From contig NZ_RDSM01000001.1 in assembly GCF_004115155.1 (NCBI RefSeq), positions 2,418,001-2,482,000 of the forward strand: 64,000 bases of DNA, given 5' to 3'. This document shows, in pieces, positions 11,018 through 19,342 of this stretch. The DNA comes from Granulicella sibirica. GTDB taxonomy: Bacteria > Acidobacteriota > Terriglobia > Terriglobales > Acidobacteriaceae. Under the pieces are notes generated by a model. The model was not told the origin of the DNA. It saw nothing but the letters and a program-made list of their open reading frames with translations, and did no database searches. Made by a program: the position numbers and the translations under genes. Each line of letters opens with the position of its first letter. Position 1 is the first letter of the stretch.

Positions 11018-12409
11018 TCAGGCTCCGGCGATCATCATGCCCTCGATCCGGATCGTCGGGGCGGCGCTTGCGCTGCGGAAGACGAGGTCGTCGCCGATGG
11101 CCACGATGTTTCGGTACATGTCCTTGAGGTTACCGGCTATGGTGATCTCTTCGACCGGGTAGGCGAGCTCGCCATTCTCGATCCACATGCCGCTCGCCCC
11201 CTGCGAGTAGTCCCCGGTGACGAGATTCACGCCGAAGCCCATGGTCTCGGTGACGTAGAGGCCTTGCTTTACGTCGCCGATGATCGCCTCAGGCTTGAGC
11301 GTGCCGGGCTTGAGATAAAAATTTCCCGCCCCGATGCCGGGCGTTCCGGCGAGTCCACGCGAGGCGTTGCCAGTCGATTTCATGCCGAGCTTGCGGGCGG
11401 TGTAGCAGTTCATGACGTAGCTCTTCAGCACGCCGTCTTCGACGAGAACCGTGCGGCGGGTAGGCAGGCCTTCGCCATCGAAGGGCGAAGTCCCGAAGCC
11501 CCCGATGCCGTTGTGAATCATCGTGCCGTCGTTGACGACGGTGACGTTCTCCCCGGCGACCTGCTTGCCGAGCATGTCGGCAAAGAAGGTCGCATGGCGA
11601 TAGATGGCGTCGCCGTTCGCGGCGTCGAAGATGTTCCCGATAATGGAGCGGGCGATCTCAGGCGAGAAGACGACGGGTGCGGCCTGTGTCTTCACCTGAC
11701 GTGCCCCTAAACGGGCTAATGTGCGCCGAGCGGCTTCGCGGCCGATGGTGTCGGGATCTTCAAGTCTGCTGACCGTGCGCGAGCTCGAGTACCAGTAGTT
11801 GCGCTGCATGCCTCCTGTCGGCCCCTGGGCAATGGGCGCGGCGGAGAAGCCGCAGTACGACTTACGGAACTCGCCCGAGAACCCGCGCGAGTTGACCATC
11901 ACCTTGCGGGAGGTCGAGGTATCGAAGTCGCCGCCGCCGGAGTTGGTGATGCGCGGGTCGGCGGCCATGGCTGCTGCCTCGACGCGCCGTGCGATCTCGA
12001 TGCGTTCGGCCGGAGGTTGGGCGTTCACATCGTCGAAGTAGAGGCCGAGGTCGCCCTCGAGCTTACCGAACTCCTCTGGCTCGGGCAGTCCGGCAAACTC
12101 GTCTTCACTTGTAATTCGCGCGAGGGTCATCGCGCCGTCGAGAAGATGCTGAAGCGCCTCGGGCGAGAAATCGGAGGACGAGGTATTGGCGGCGCGCTTG
12201 CCCATAAAGACCCGCAGGCCGATGGCACGCGAGCCGGATTCCTTCAGCGTCTCAACCTCGCCGAGACGAACATGCGCTTCAAACTCTTCGCCTTCATAGA
12301 CGACGGCTTCGGCGTCCGACGCTCCGGCGCGGAGAGCGCGCTGAACAATGTCGGAGGCCATCTGGCGGAGGTCGGTCGTGACTGCTGCTTCTGCTTGTGC
12401 TGCGGGCAT
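11018..12409 (-). CDS. pmbA: TldE/PmbA-type protease subunit
   Basis: PmbA (TldE) is the non-metal partner of the TldD/TldE cytosolic protease, which degrades unfolded peptides and matures some ribosomally made peptides. The 463-residue protein matches the PmbA pattern: an N-terminal domain with SDAEAVVYEGEEFEAHVR, a central region and a C-terminal half with DGEGLPTRRTVLVEDG, KSYVMNCYTARKLG and GDYSQGASGMWIENG. The HExxxH zinc motif of TldD is absent, as expected of PmbA. tldD is upstream in the same direction, separated only by a 102-residue small gene, which supports an obligate pair. Confidence 0.95.
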   Translation of the reverse strand: MPAAQAEAAVTTDLRQMASDIVQRALRAGASDAEAVVYEGEEFEAHVRLGEVETLKESGSRAIGLRVFMGKRAANTSSSDFSPEALQHLLDGAMTLARITSEDEFAGLPEPEEFGKLEGDLGLYFDDVNAQPPAERIEIARRVEAAAMAADPRITNSGGGDFDTSTSRKVMVNSRGFSGEFRKSYCGFSAAPIAQGPTGGMQRNYWYSSSRTVSRLEDPDTIGREAARRTLARLGARQVKTQAAPVVFSPEIARSIIGNIFDAANGDAIYRHATFFADMLGKQVAGENVTVVNDGTMIHNGIGGFGTSPFDGEGLPTRRTVLVEDGVLKSYVMNCYTARKLGMKSTGNASRGLAGTPGIGAGNFYLKPGTLKPEAIIGDVKQGLYVTETMGFGVNLVTGDYSQGASGMWIENGELAYPVEEITIAGNLKDMYRNIVAIGDDLVFRSASAAPTIRIEGMMIAGA

Positions 12410-12522
12410 GCTCTACTCCGATATCTGGGAAGGTCTCAGGCGCTCGAGATGCATCCGGAAACGCAGCCCGCAGACGATCATGGCCGAAGCAGGATCGCTT
12501 CGGCCACTGACCAGAAAGGAAC

Positions 12523-12831
12523 CTAACGCACCGGGTGTTCGGAGAGCCGGGCTTCACGCCCGTCGGTTGCCTTGCGGAAGTTCATGCCGTTGATGCAGAA
12601 CTCGCCGTCGATCGCCGAGGTGTGCTCGACATAAGGAACCGTTCCGGGCCTACCTGTGCGCCCAAGAATCTTCACGGGACCCTGGCAATCCTTGCACCGG
12701 TACTCGGTATCGCTGTCGGACATGGCCACGGCTACGTTCTTCACCTTCCAGAACGGCTCATACCCGCCTCCAACCTTTACCCGCCTGCGCTTCACTTCAC
12801 ACTCGTACATCTTTTCGCGCTCGGCTGCCAT
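12523..12831 (-). CDS. Small protein with zinc-ribbon-like cysteines, between tldD and pmbA
   Basis: I do not recognise a named family. The 102 residues start four bases after the tldD stop, so co-translation with TldD is likely. It has a basic N-terminal strand region (YECEVKRRRVKVGGGYEPFWKVKN), a CKDC pair near residue 48, and a later EHTS...GEFCINGMNF segment. Cys and His are arranged as in small zinc-binding domains. The fold may be a nucleic-acid-associated zinc ribbon, or a domain presenting substrate to the protease. Both readings are inference. Confidence 0.8.
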   Translation of the reverse strand: MAAEREKMYECEVKRRRVKVGGGYEPFWKVKNVAVAMSDSDTEYRCKDCQGPVKILGRTGRPGTVPYVEHTSAIDGEFCINGMNFRKATDGREARLSEHPVR

Positions 12832-12835
12832 GGTC

Positions 12836-14281
12836 TTATCTTCCTGTTCCCCCGACCGTCATGCGGTCGAGCTTCACTGTGGGCATCCCTACGCCGACCG
12901 GTACGCTCTGTCCGGCCTTGCCGCAGGTACCAATACCTTCATCGAGTGCAAGGTCGTTGCCGACCATCGAAACGTACTTCAACGCTTCCGGCCCATTCCC
13001 GATTAACGTAGCCCCCTTCACCGGCCGCGTGACCCGACCATCTTCGATCAGGTAAGCCTCACTCGCCGAGAAGACAAATTTTCCATTCGTGATGTCCACC
13101 TGACCACCGCCGAAGTTCACTGCATACAGCCCGCGTTTGACACTCTTGATGATGTCTTCGGGCATGTCTTCGCCGTTCAGCATGTACGTATTCGTCATGC
13201 GCGGCATAGGAATGTGGTGGTAGCTCTCGCGCCGTCCGGAGCCTGTGTTCGGCAGACCCATCAGGCGGGAGTTGAGCTTGTCCGAAAGAAAGCCCTTCAG
13301 GATGCCGTTTTCGATCAGCACCGTCTCCTGCGTCGGCGTACCTTCGTCGTCGACGTTCAACGATCCGCGCCGGTTCGCCATCGTGCCGTTATCGACAACG
13401 GTGACCTTGCTCGAAGCCACCTGCTGACCGACGAGCCCGGCAAACGCTGAAGTCTTCTTCCGGTTGAAGTCCGCCTCGAGCCCATGTCCGACCGCCTCGT
13501 GCAGAAGCACGCCGGGCCAACCGGGCCCAAGCACGACCTCCATCTCACCCGCCGGAGCCTCGACGGCGTCAAGCTGCAGGATCGCCGTACGAGCCGCCTC
13601 GGAGGCAAAGTGCTCCGGGCTCTTCTCGCCTTCAAAAAAGTCGAGCATGACGCGCCCGCCTCCGCCGGATGTTCCCTTGGAGGTATTCGCGCCGTCCTTT
13701 GCAAGGACAAAAACATTCAGTCGCGCCAGAGGCTGGGTATCGCTTGCGAACGTCCCGTCCGAAGCCGCGACCAGAATTCTGCGAAGCTCATCGTTGATTC
13801 CGGCGCGCACCTGCGTGATCCGCGGATCGTACGCCCGGGCTGCCTTGTCGGCGCGCTCGATCAGCTTCAGCTTCGCCAGGATCTCCGAATCCGACTCCGC
13901 GCCGGCCACCGGATAGAGCGACGGCGAATCGACCGTGTGCCGAAAACCGCTCATCAATTCTTTGGCCGGCCCGCTCGCGATCAGGGCCGCCGTGCGTGCC
14001 GCCTTCATCAGGCGCTCGCTTGAAAGATCGTCCGTGTAGGCGTATCCCGTACGTTCTCCGGATAACACACGGATCCCGCAACCCACACTGATTCCTTGAC
14101 TTGCGGTCTTGACGAGAGATTCGTCCATGGCCAGCGAGGTCGAGGTGACGGACTCGAAATAAAGGTCCGCGTACTCGCCGCCGGCCGAAAGCGCCTCACC
14201 CAGGCACCTCTCCATCAAACGTTCCGAAATGCCTAGCTTCTCGATAAAGTAACGTTTGTGGTCCGCAAAGGGGAGGGTCAT
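12836..14281 (-). CDS. tldD: TldD metalloprotease subunit
   Basis: TldD is the catalytic zinc subunit of the TldD/TldE protease. The HExxxH motif is seen as HEAVGHG, with H261, E262 and H265. The following NRKKTSAFAGLVG, the DDEGTPTQ loop and the RMTNTYMLNGE region, which supplies a later ligand, are typical. At 481 residues the length is right. The ATG at 14281 lies 17 bases after the P-loop kinase gene. It is followed four bases later by the small cysteine protein, and then by pmbA. Confidence 0.97.
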   Translation of the reverse strand: MTLPFADHKRYFIEKLGISERLMERCLGEALSAGGEYADLYFESVTSTSLAMDESLVKTASQGISVGCGIRVLSGERTGYAYTDDLSSERLMKAARTAALIASGPAKELMSGFRHTVDSPSLYPVAGAESDSEILAKLKLIERADKAARAYDPRITQVRAGINDELRRILVAASDGTFASDTQPLARLNVFVLAKDGANTSKGTSGGGGRVMLDFFEGEKSPEHFASEAARTAILQLDAVEAPAGEMEVVLGPGWPGVLLHEAVGHGLEADFNRKKTSAFAGLVGQQVASSKVTVVDNGTMANRRGSLNVDDEGTPTQETVLIENGILKGFLSDKLNSRLMGLPNTGSGRRESYHHIPMPRMTNTYMLNGEDMPEDIIKSVKRGLYAVNFGGGQVDITNGKFVFSASEAYLIEDGRVTRPVKGATLIGNGPEALKYVSMVGNDLALDEGIGTCGKAGQSVPVGVGMPTVKLDRMTVGGTGR

Positions 14282-14298
14282 CTATCCACTATGATAGG

Positions 14299-14841
14299 CT
14301 ACGCACGGACCCGGGGCAACTCGGTAGTCTGCACGTCTTCGGAGTTCAGCCATCGTGTGGCCTCGGCCGAGGTCCTCAGCACGATCACGCGGCCGGAGAA
14401 CCGGCGCAGCTCGTCGGCGATCCGGGGGCGTTTTTCCCGCCTGAAGTTCCATATGTAAATCAGAAAACTCAAGCTCAGCCGCTCCGGGCAGCCATCGGCC
14501 ATATCGTCGCGAGCGCGTCCGAAGCCCAGGAGGACGCGTTTCAGGGCACGAACCAGGCAGAGCCAGCGGGGATAGTCCAGCAGGATGGCCGCATCGGCAG
14601 CCGCAAGCCTCTGGGTCAGAGTCCCGCCGTAGGTGCCGTCGATAATCCAGGCTGGCGCGGCGAGAACTTCAGCCACCTGCGCCTGCCAGACAGCCTTGTC
14701 CTGTTCGACCCATCCCTTGCGCCAGTAGAGGCGGTCAAGATGAATCACCGGCAGACCCGTCCTCGCCGCCAGCAGCCGCGCCATGGTCGACTTGCCCGAA
14801 CCCGGACACCCGAGAATCAGCACGCGCTGCAACCTGGCCAT
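14299..14841 (-). CDS. P-loop nucleoside/adenylate-kinase-like protein (topology-modulation FlaR family)
   Basis: A 180-residue soluble P-loop protein. The Walker A motif GCPGSGKST is at residues 11-19, followed by LIHLD-type and YWRKGW segments, a WIIDGTYGG strand-loop and an ILLDYPRWLC strand, the pattern of proteins annotated as DNA topology modulation protein FlaR or adenylate-kinase-like. Only nucleotide binding, with possible phosphotransfer to a small molecule, can be predicted. It lies 32 bases after the DUF1906 gene and 17 bases before tldD. Confidence 0.85.
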   Translation of the reverse strand: MARLQRVLILGCPGSGKSTMARLLAARTGLPVIHLDRLYWRKGWVEQDKAVWQAQVAEVLAAPAWIIDGTYGGTLTQRLAAADAAILLDYPRWLCLVRALKRVLLGFGRARDDMADGCPERLSLSFLIYIWNFRREKRPRIADELRRFSGRVIVLRTSAEATRWLNSEDVQTTELPRVRA

Positions 14842-14873
14842 CTCCTTCTCGCGATGAGTCTACCCGGCAAGTA

Positions 14874-15764
14874 CTATCGGCCGGCCGAAGGATCTGTCGA
14901 GCCCGCCACATTCATGTCGAGCATCAGGCCAGGAACTCCGGGAGCGTAGCAGTTCCCGTCCGTCTCATAGGTCGCCGTGCAGCTCTGGGTTAGATCCGGC
15001 CGGCGTGGCGACTGCGCATACTGCCACACGGTCACATCCGGCGTGCCGCTCGCGTTGCGGGACGGAGGCTGCACTGTGCATCCCGGGGATGGTCCCTTGG
15101 GTGCGCAAGCGTCTTGATAAGCCCAGATAGCTATCGTATGCAGATGATTCTTCGCCACGTGCTCGCGGATGTCCTGAATCGTCGTGATGGTTGCCCCAGG
15201 GCCATCCGGCAGGGGCTGTCCGCTCCCATAGACGCCCGGTCGAAACCCGGTCGTAGCCACCGCCTCGGTCCAGCCGAAGAGGTATCCCGCTTGCTCCTCG
15301 AGAAGCCGGCCGCCCTCTTCCTGGTCGAGGAAGATAATCGTCGCGGCAGGAAAACCCTCGGTCTTCGCCGCCGCCACGGCCTTCGCCGCATCCTGTTTCC
15401 CAAGCTCCGCTGGCGAAAGCTTCGACGCCTTGATCTCTTTATCGAGCCTTCCGTTGGCAAGGACGAGGAAGCCGTACCCCTGCCCGCGCAGGACGGCGCG
15501 CTTGCCATGCCATCCGTTCGCCGTCTCGCCCGGAGGCGGTGTCAGCCAATATCCCGTGTACGCGAACTGCTTCTTCAGCCCCGCCATCGCGTCATCGCCG
15601 GGGTAATCGTTGCGATCGAAGCCAACAATATCTCTCGTCGCCGCTACCGTATCCTGGGCGGCTGCAACGGCCTTCGGCTCAGGCGCTGCTTCCTTCCGCC
15701 CACCACACGAGCCGACGCGCGACAGCCCGGCCAGCATCAACATTCCGCAGATCAAAACGCGCAT
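14874..15764 (-). CDS. Secreted DUF1906 (Rv2525c-like, glycoside-hydrolase-like) protein, probable lipoprotein
   Basis: The 296 residues from ATG 15764 begin with a short hydrophobic signal (VLICGMLMLAGLSRVGSC) whose VGSC is a plausible lipobox. The mature part matches the DUF1906/Rv2525c-like TIM-barrel family: GFDRNDYPGDDAM, YTGYWLTPPP, NGWHGKR and a conserved strand ATIIFLDQEEGG carrying acidic residues. VYGSGQPLP and VTVWQYAQS strands follow, the latter typical of lysozyme-like GH25 relatives. It may act on the cell wall, but catalysis is not proven for the family. It heads the nine-gene leftward block and is divergent from the DinB-like gene. Confidence 0.82.
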   Translation of the reverse strand: MRVLICGMLMLAGLSRVGSCGGRKEAAPEPKAVAAAQDTVAATRDIVGFDRNDYPGDDAMAGLKKQFAYTGYWLTPPPGETANGWHGKRAVLRGQGYGFLVLANGRLDKEIKASKLSPAELGKQDAAKAVAAAKTEGFPAATIIFLDQEEGGRLLEEQAGYLFGWTEAVATTGFRPGVYGSGQPLPDGPGATITTIQDIREHVAKNHLHTIAIWAYQDACAPKGPSPGCTVQPPSRNASGTPDVTVWQYAQSPRRPDLTQSCTATYETDGNCYAPGVPGLMLDMNVAGSTDPSAGR

Positions 15765-15866
15765 CTCATCCGCCTCAGGCCCGCACATCACAAGCAAGGC
15801 TCATGCTACCTTGCCGCTGAGAGTGTTTTCGAACACCACCCCTTTAGAGAGCGAATCCATTACCGA

Positions 15867-16388
15867 ATGACCGACCTCCGCTACCCCATCGGCCCGGCGC
15901 AGATCCCAAATCCTATCCCACAGGAAACCCTCTTCCTCGCCATGGCCGACATCGCTGATCTTCCCGCAAAGCTCACCGCCGCTGTCGAAGGACTCGACGA
16001 CGCCCAGCTCGACACTCCCTACCGCGAGGGCGGATGGACCGTCCGGCAGGTCGTCCACCACGTCGCCGACAGCCACATGCACGCGTTCGCCCGGATACGC
16101 TTCGCCCTCACCGAGCCTTCGCCGACCATCATGCCCTACGACGAAGCCGCCTGGGCAAACCTCGCCGATTACGCCGCGCCCATCGACTGGTCGCTCGAGC
16201 TCCTCGAAGCCCTCCACGCCCGCTGGGTCATGCTCCTACAGGCGCTCACCGAAGAGCAGTGGAAGCGCAACTTTCTCCACCCCGAGAACGGCAGCGTCGG
16301 ACTCGAGCAGGCTGTCCTTTTGTATAGCTGGCACTCCCGCCACCATACTGCGCACATCACCCGTCTGCGCGAGACGATGGGCTGGTAG
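15867..16388 (+). CDS. DinB/YfiT-type putative metal-dependent hydrolase
   Basis: A 173-residue four-helix DinB-superfamily protein of the YfiT branch. The N-terminus RYPIGPAQIP is typical of YfiT. Metal-ligand histidines are seen in VVHHVADSHMHAF (about residues 65-77) and HSRHHTAHI near the C-terminus. YfiT relatives bind zinc or nickel, and many DinB proteins are thiol-dependent transferases. The substrate is unknown. ATG 15867 is the first start where homology begins. An upstream open stretch back to 15114 only shadows the opposite-strand DUF1906 gene. Confidence 0.9.
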   Translation: MTDLRYPIGPAQIPNPIPQETLFLAMADIADLPAKLTAAVEGLDDAQLDTPYREGGWTVRQVVHHVADSHMHAFARIRFALTEPSPTIMPYDEAAWANLADYAAPIDWSLELLEALHARWVMLLQALTEEQWKRNFLHPENGSVGLEQAVLLYSWHSRHHTAHITRLRETMGW

Positions 16389-16485
16389 CGGCATTAACGG
16401 CAAGATCTAAGTCGATCCTGAAACCTACCGTCGCCCCGACCGTCTCTTTACCAAGCGATGTCTCAACGAGTTCGACAGGCGGACT

Positions 16486-18216
16486 ATGAAAGACCGAATC
16501 CTTCGCAGGCTCCTCTTCGCGTCCCTCATCGCAACACCCAGCCTTCTCCTGGTCGCTCAGCAGCCCGCCACTACTGATCCTCAGCCCCCGCCGTCCCAGT
16601 CGACCCCAGCGCCATCACCCCCGGCCCCACCTGCTGCCGCCGCTCCTCCTCCACGGCAGGCTGGTGCGCCCGGTCAGCCGCTCCAGCCCAACCCGGACGG
16701 CACCTACACCATCCGCCGCAACGCCCGTCTCGTATTCCTCGACGTGGTCGTCACCGACGCAAAGAACAACGTCGTCCGCGACCTCACCAAGTCCGACTTC
16801 AAGGTCACCGAGGCGAACGAGCCTCAGGAGATCCTCAACTTTCAGGAGACCGGCTCCCACCTGCCCGATCCGAATGCGGTCATCAACTCCACCCAGGATC
16901 TCGACCGCCTTGCCCCCAATGCGCCCGTCAACATCGTCCTCCTCGACGAGTTCAATACCCGGTTCGAGGACATGGCCTTCGCCCGCTACTCGCTCAAGAA
17001 GTACCTCGAGAAGCAGCCCGACAAGCTCCTCACCCCCACCATGCTCGTTGCAGTCGACATTCAGAAGTTCACCGTCCTCACCGACTACACCCAGGACAAG
17101 CAGAAGGTCCTCGACGCGCTCGACCATCACTTCGTTGCCTACCCCTGGCAGGCCCACAACGGCGCATGGATCGGCGAGCGCTACGGCATCGCCTTCGGCA
17201 CGCTCATGCGTGTCGCCGAGGCGGTCATCGGCCATCCCGGCCACAAGAACATGATCTGGATCGGCCGCGGCTTTCCCCCGCTCAACTTCGCCAACCAGCC
17301 CATCGACACCGAAAACCGCGTCAACTCGATCGTCCAGCAGTGCGTCAATATGCTGCGCGATGCCCGCGTCACCCTCTACACCATCGATCCCGCCGGGGTG
17401 ATGGTGGATCCCGGCATCTACGGCGCGGCCGCCGCCTTCAACGACCCCTTCGGCGGCAACTACCAGTTCAATAAGCTCGCCACCGCCACCGGAGGCAAGG
17501 CGCTCTACGGACGCAACGACGTCGACGCCGAGATCGGCACGAGTATCCGCGACGGCTCGAGCTTCTACACCCTCACCTATCGCCCGTCGAACACCACGAT
17601 GGACCCGCGCAAGTTCCGCCGGATCAAGATCGTCCTCGACCGCCCCGGCCTCACGGCGACCACGCGCGAGGGCTACTACCTCCAGGGCGGCCCGGCTCCC
17701 GTCAATCCGCAGAAACCCTCCCGCCGCCTCGCCTTCGACCTCGTCTCGGCGGGAGACAGCACCATGGTCTACGACAGCGTCCCCTTCACCGTGCAGCCCG
17801 TCCCTAATGAGCCCGATACCTACTTCGTGACAGTGGACGCAAAGGGCCTCGTCTGGACCTACGCCACCGAGGGCAAGCCGCGCCACGCGAACCTCGTGGC
17901 GATGACTGCGACCTTCGATAAGAAGGGTAAGGAACTCAAGCGCGACGCCAAGACCTACGAGGTCACCGCGCCGCCGAACGTCGCTCCCACCGGTCGGATC
18001 GAACTCGGAACCCGGCTCAAGGTGAAGATCGACCACGATCCCAAGGCCATCCGCGCCCGCTTCGTCGTCCGCGTCAGCCAGACCGGTCGCATGGGCACCG
18101 CTGACCTCATCCTCGGCCAGCCCGCCACCGCACCGCCAGTCGCCTCCGTTCCCGCTCCTGCCGCCACTTCGACCGATCCCGTCCCACCGCCTGCCGCGTC
18201 CAACCCCCAGCCATGA
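16486..18216 (+). CDS. Secreted VWFA-related acidobacterial protein
   Basis: A 576-residue exported protein of the VWFA-related acidobacterial domain family (TIGR03436 type). It has a signal peptide (LLFASLIATPSLLLVAQQ), a Pro-rich linker (about 25-65), then RLVFLDVVVTDAKNNVV...DFKVTEANEPQEI, the family's entry strands, and the VWA core INIVLLDEFNTRFEDMAFARY. The metal site reads DEFNT and not the canonical DxSxS. A beta-rich C-terminal domain ends in a Pro/Ala-rich tail. The function is unknown. Surface adhesion or protein-protein contact is the usual guess. The stop overlaps the next VWFA gene by four bases (ATGA). Confidence 0.9.
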   Translation: MKDRILRRLLFASLIATPSLLLVAQQPATTDPQPPPSQSTPAPSPPAPPAAAAPPPRQAGAPGQPLQPNPDGTYTIRRNARLVFLDVVVTDAKNNVVRDLTKSDFKVTEANEPQEILNFQETGSHLPDPNAVINSTQDLDRLAPNAPVNIVLLDEFNTRFEDMAFARYSLKKYLEKQPDKLLTPTMLVAVDIQKFTVLTDYTQDKQKVLDALDHHFVAYPWQAHNGAWIGERYGIAFGTLMRVAEAVIGHPGHKNMIWIGRGFPPLNFANQPIDTENRVNSIVQQCVNMLRDARVTLYTIDPAGVMVDPGIYGAAAAFNDPFGGNYQFNKLATATGGKALYGRNDVDAEIGTSIRDGSSFYTLTYRPSNTTMDPRKFRRIKIVLDRPGLTATTREGYYLQGGPAPVNPQKPSRRLAFDLVSAGDSTMVYDSVPFTVQPVPNEPDTYFVTVDAKGLVWTYATEGKPRHANLVAMTATFDKKGKELKRDAKTYEVTAPPNVAPTGRIELGTRLKVKIDHDPKAIRARFVVRVSQTGRMGTADLILGQPATAPPVASVPAPAATSTDPVPPPAASNPQP

Positions 18217-19223
18217 AGCGGATCGTGACTCTCGGGGTTCTTATCGTTTTAGCCATGCAAGCCGAGGCCCAGGGCGACCCGGTCGCGTCGCCCGGGAGCA
18301 CCCTCCGCTCGACCGCGAACCTCGTTCTAGTCCCTGCGCTCGTCCTGGATAGGTCCGGCGAGATGATCCACACCCTCACCCAGAACGACTTCGCCCTCAC
18401 CGATAACGGCATCCCGCAGAAGCTCACCGTCGAGCACATCGAGCACCAGCCCGTCTCCGTCGTCGTCCTCATGCAGACCGGCGGGGCCGCCCCCGGTGAG
18501 TTCGCCTATTACAAGGGCCTCGGCACCATGCTCGACAACCTCGTCGGCGAGACCTCCCACAAGGTGGCCCTCGTTACCTTCGACAGCCAGCCCGAGGAGC
18601 TCTGGAACTTCCCGCCGCGCGGCGAGGGCCTCAGCTATGCCTTCACCCATCCCGACCCCGGCGACGGCGGCGCGGCCATCCTCGACGCCATCAGCTATTC
18701 CGTCGACCTCCTCAAGCAGCAGCCCGATACCTCCCGCCGCGTCATCCTCCTCATCAGCCAGCAGCACGACGCCGGAAGCAGGATCAAGCCGGAGGCCGTC
18801 GTCCGCGAGCTTGGCGAGAGCAATACCACCATCTACAGCCTCACCTTCTCGCCCGCGAAGAAGTGGTTCAAGGACCAGTTCACCGGCCCCCGCCACGGTA
18901 ACGGAGCTTACGATATGCCGGGCGAGGCTCCGCTGCTCTACACCTTCAACCTCAGCGGCCCGCTTTTTGAGGCATGGAAGGCGCTCCAGCAGGACACCGC
19001 GTCCGAGATCGCCGCACTCTCCGGCGGCGAGAGCCTCCACTTCAGCACCCGCAAGGACCTCGAAGAGCAGCTCTCCCTTCTGGCCAACCGCATCCCGAAC
19101 CGCTACACCCTCAGCTTCCGTCCCACGTCGAACGAACCCGGCTTCCACGAACTCAAGGTACAGGTGCTCAACCAGCCGGAGCCGGTTACCGTCTCAGCCC
19201 GCACAAGTTACTGGTCGAAATAG
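18213..19223 (+). CDS. Second VWFA-related acidobacterial protein
   Basis: A 336-residue paralogue translated from an ATG overlapping the previous stop. Signal peptide MKRIVTLGVLIVLAMQAEAQG, then the entry strands LVLVPALVLDRSGEMI...DFALTDNGIPQKLTVEHI and a VWA-like core starting VVVLMQTGGAAPGEF. The first metal-site aspartate is replaced by Gln and the DxSxS motif is lost, so metal-dependent binding is doubtful. A TLSFRPTSNEPGFHELKVQV C-terminus is shared with the family. Tight coupling suggests the two products work together. Confidence 0.88.
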   Translation: MKRIVTLGVLIVLAMQAEAQGDPVASPGSTLRSTANLVLVPALVLDRSGEMIHTLTQNDFALTDNGIPQKLTVEHIEHQPVSVVVLMQTGGAAPGEFAYYKGLGTMLDNLVGETSHKVALVTFDSQPEELWNFPPRGEGLSYAFTHPDPGDGGAAILDAISYSVDLLKQQPDTSRRVILLISQQHDAGSRIKPEAVVRELGESNTTIYSLTFSPAKKWFKDQFTGPRHGNGAYDMPGEAPLLYTFNLSGPLFEAWKALQQDTASEIAALSGGESLHFSTRKDLEEQLSLLANRIPNRYTLSFRPTSNEPGFHELKVQVLNQPEPVTVSARTSYWSK

Positions 19224-19252
19224 CGCTAACTCGATCAATCTAAGCGCTATTT
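19218..19252 (+). terminator. Hairpin terminator of the VWFA operon
   Basis: A perfect 10-bp inverted repeat (AAATAGCGCT ... AGCGCTATTT) with a 15-base loop spans the TAG stop of the second VWFA gene and is followed by ATT. The T-tract is contained in the 3' arm. It fits an intrinsic terminator for the two-gene operon. Confidence 0.65.
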
Positions 19253-19342
19253 ATTCCCGCAGATCTCTCCTTTAAAAAATTACTGAGGTAATCCGCCGAT
19301 TTCCTCTACCGTTGCGGAAATCTTGGGAGCATAATCACGTCC

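Noticed and set aside
16615..18036. 473-codon antisense frame over the VWFA gene
   Set aside because: Low-complexity Val/Gly/Glu composition, no homology, and directly opposite a well-supported gene.
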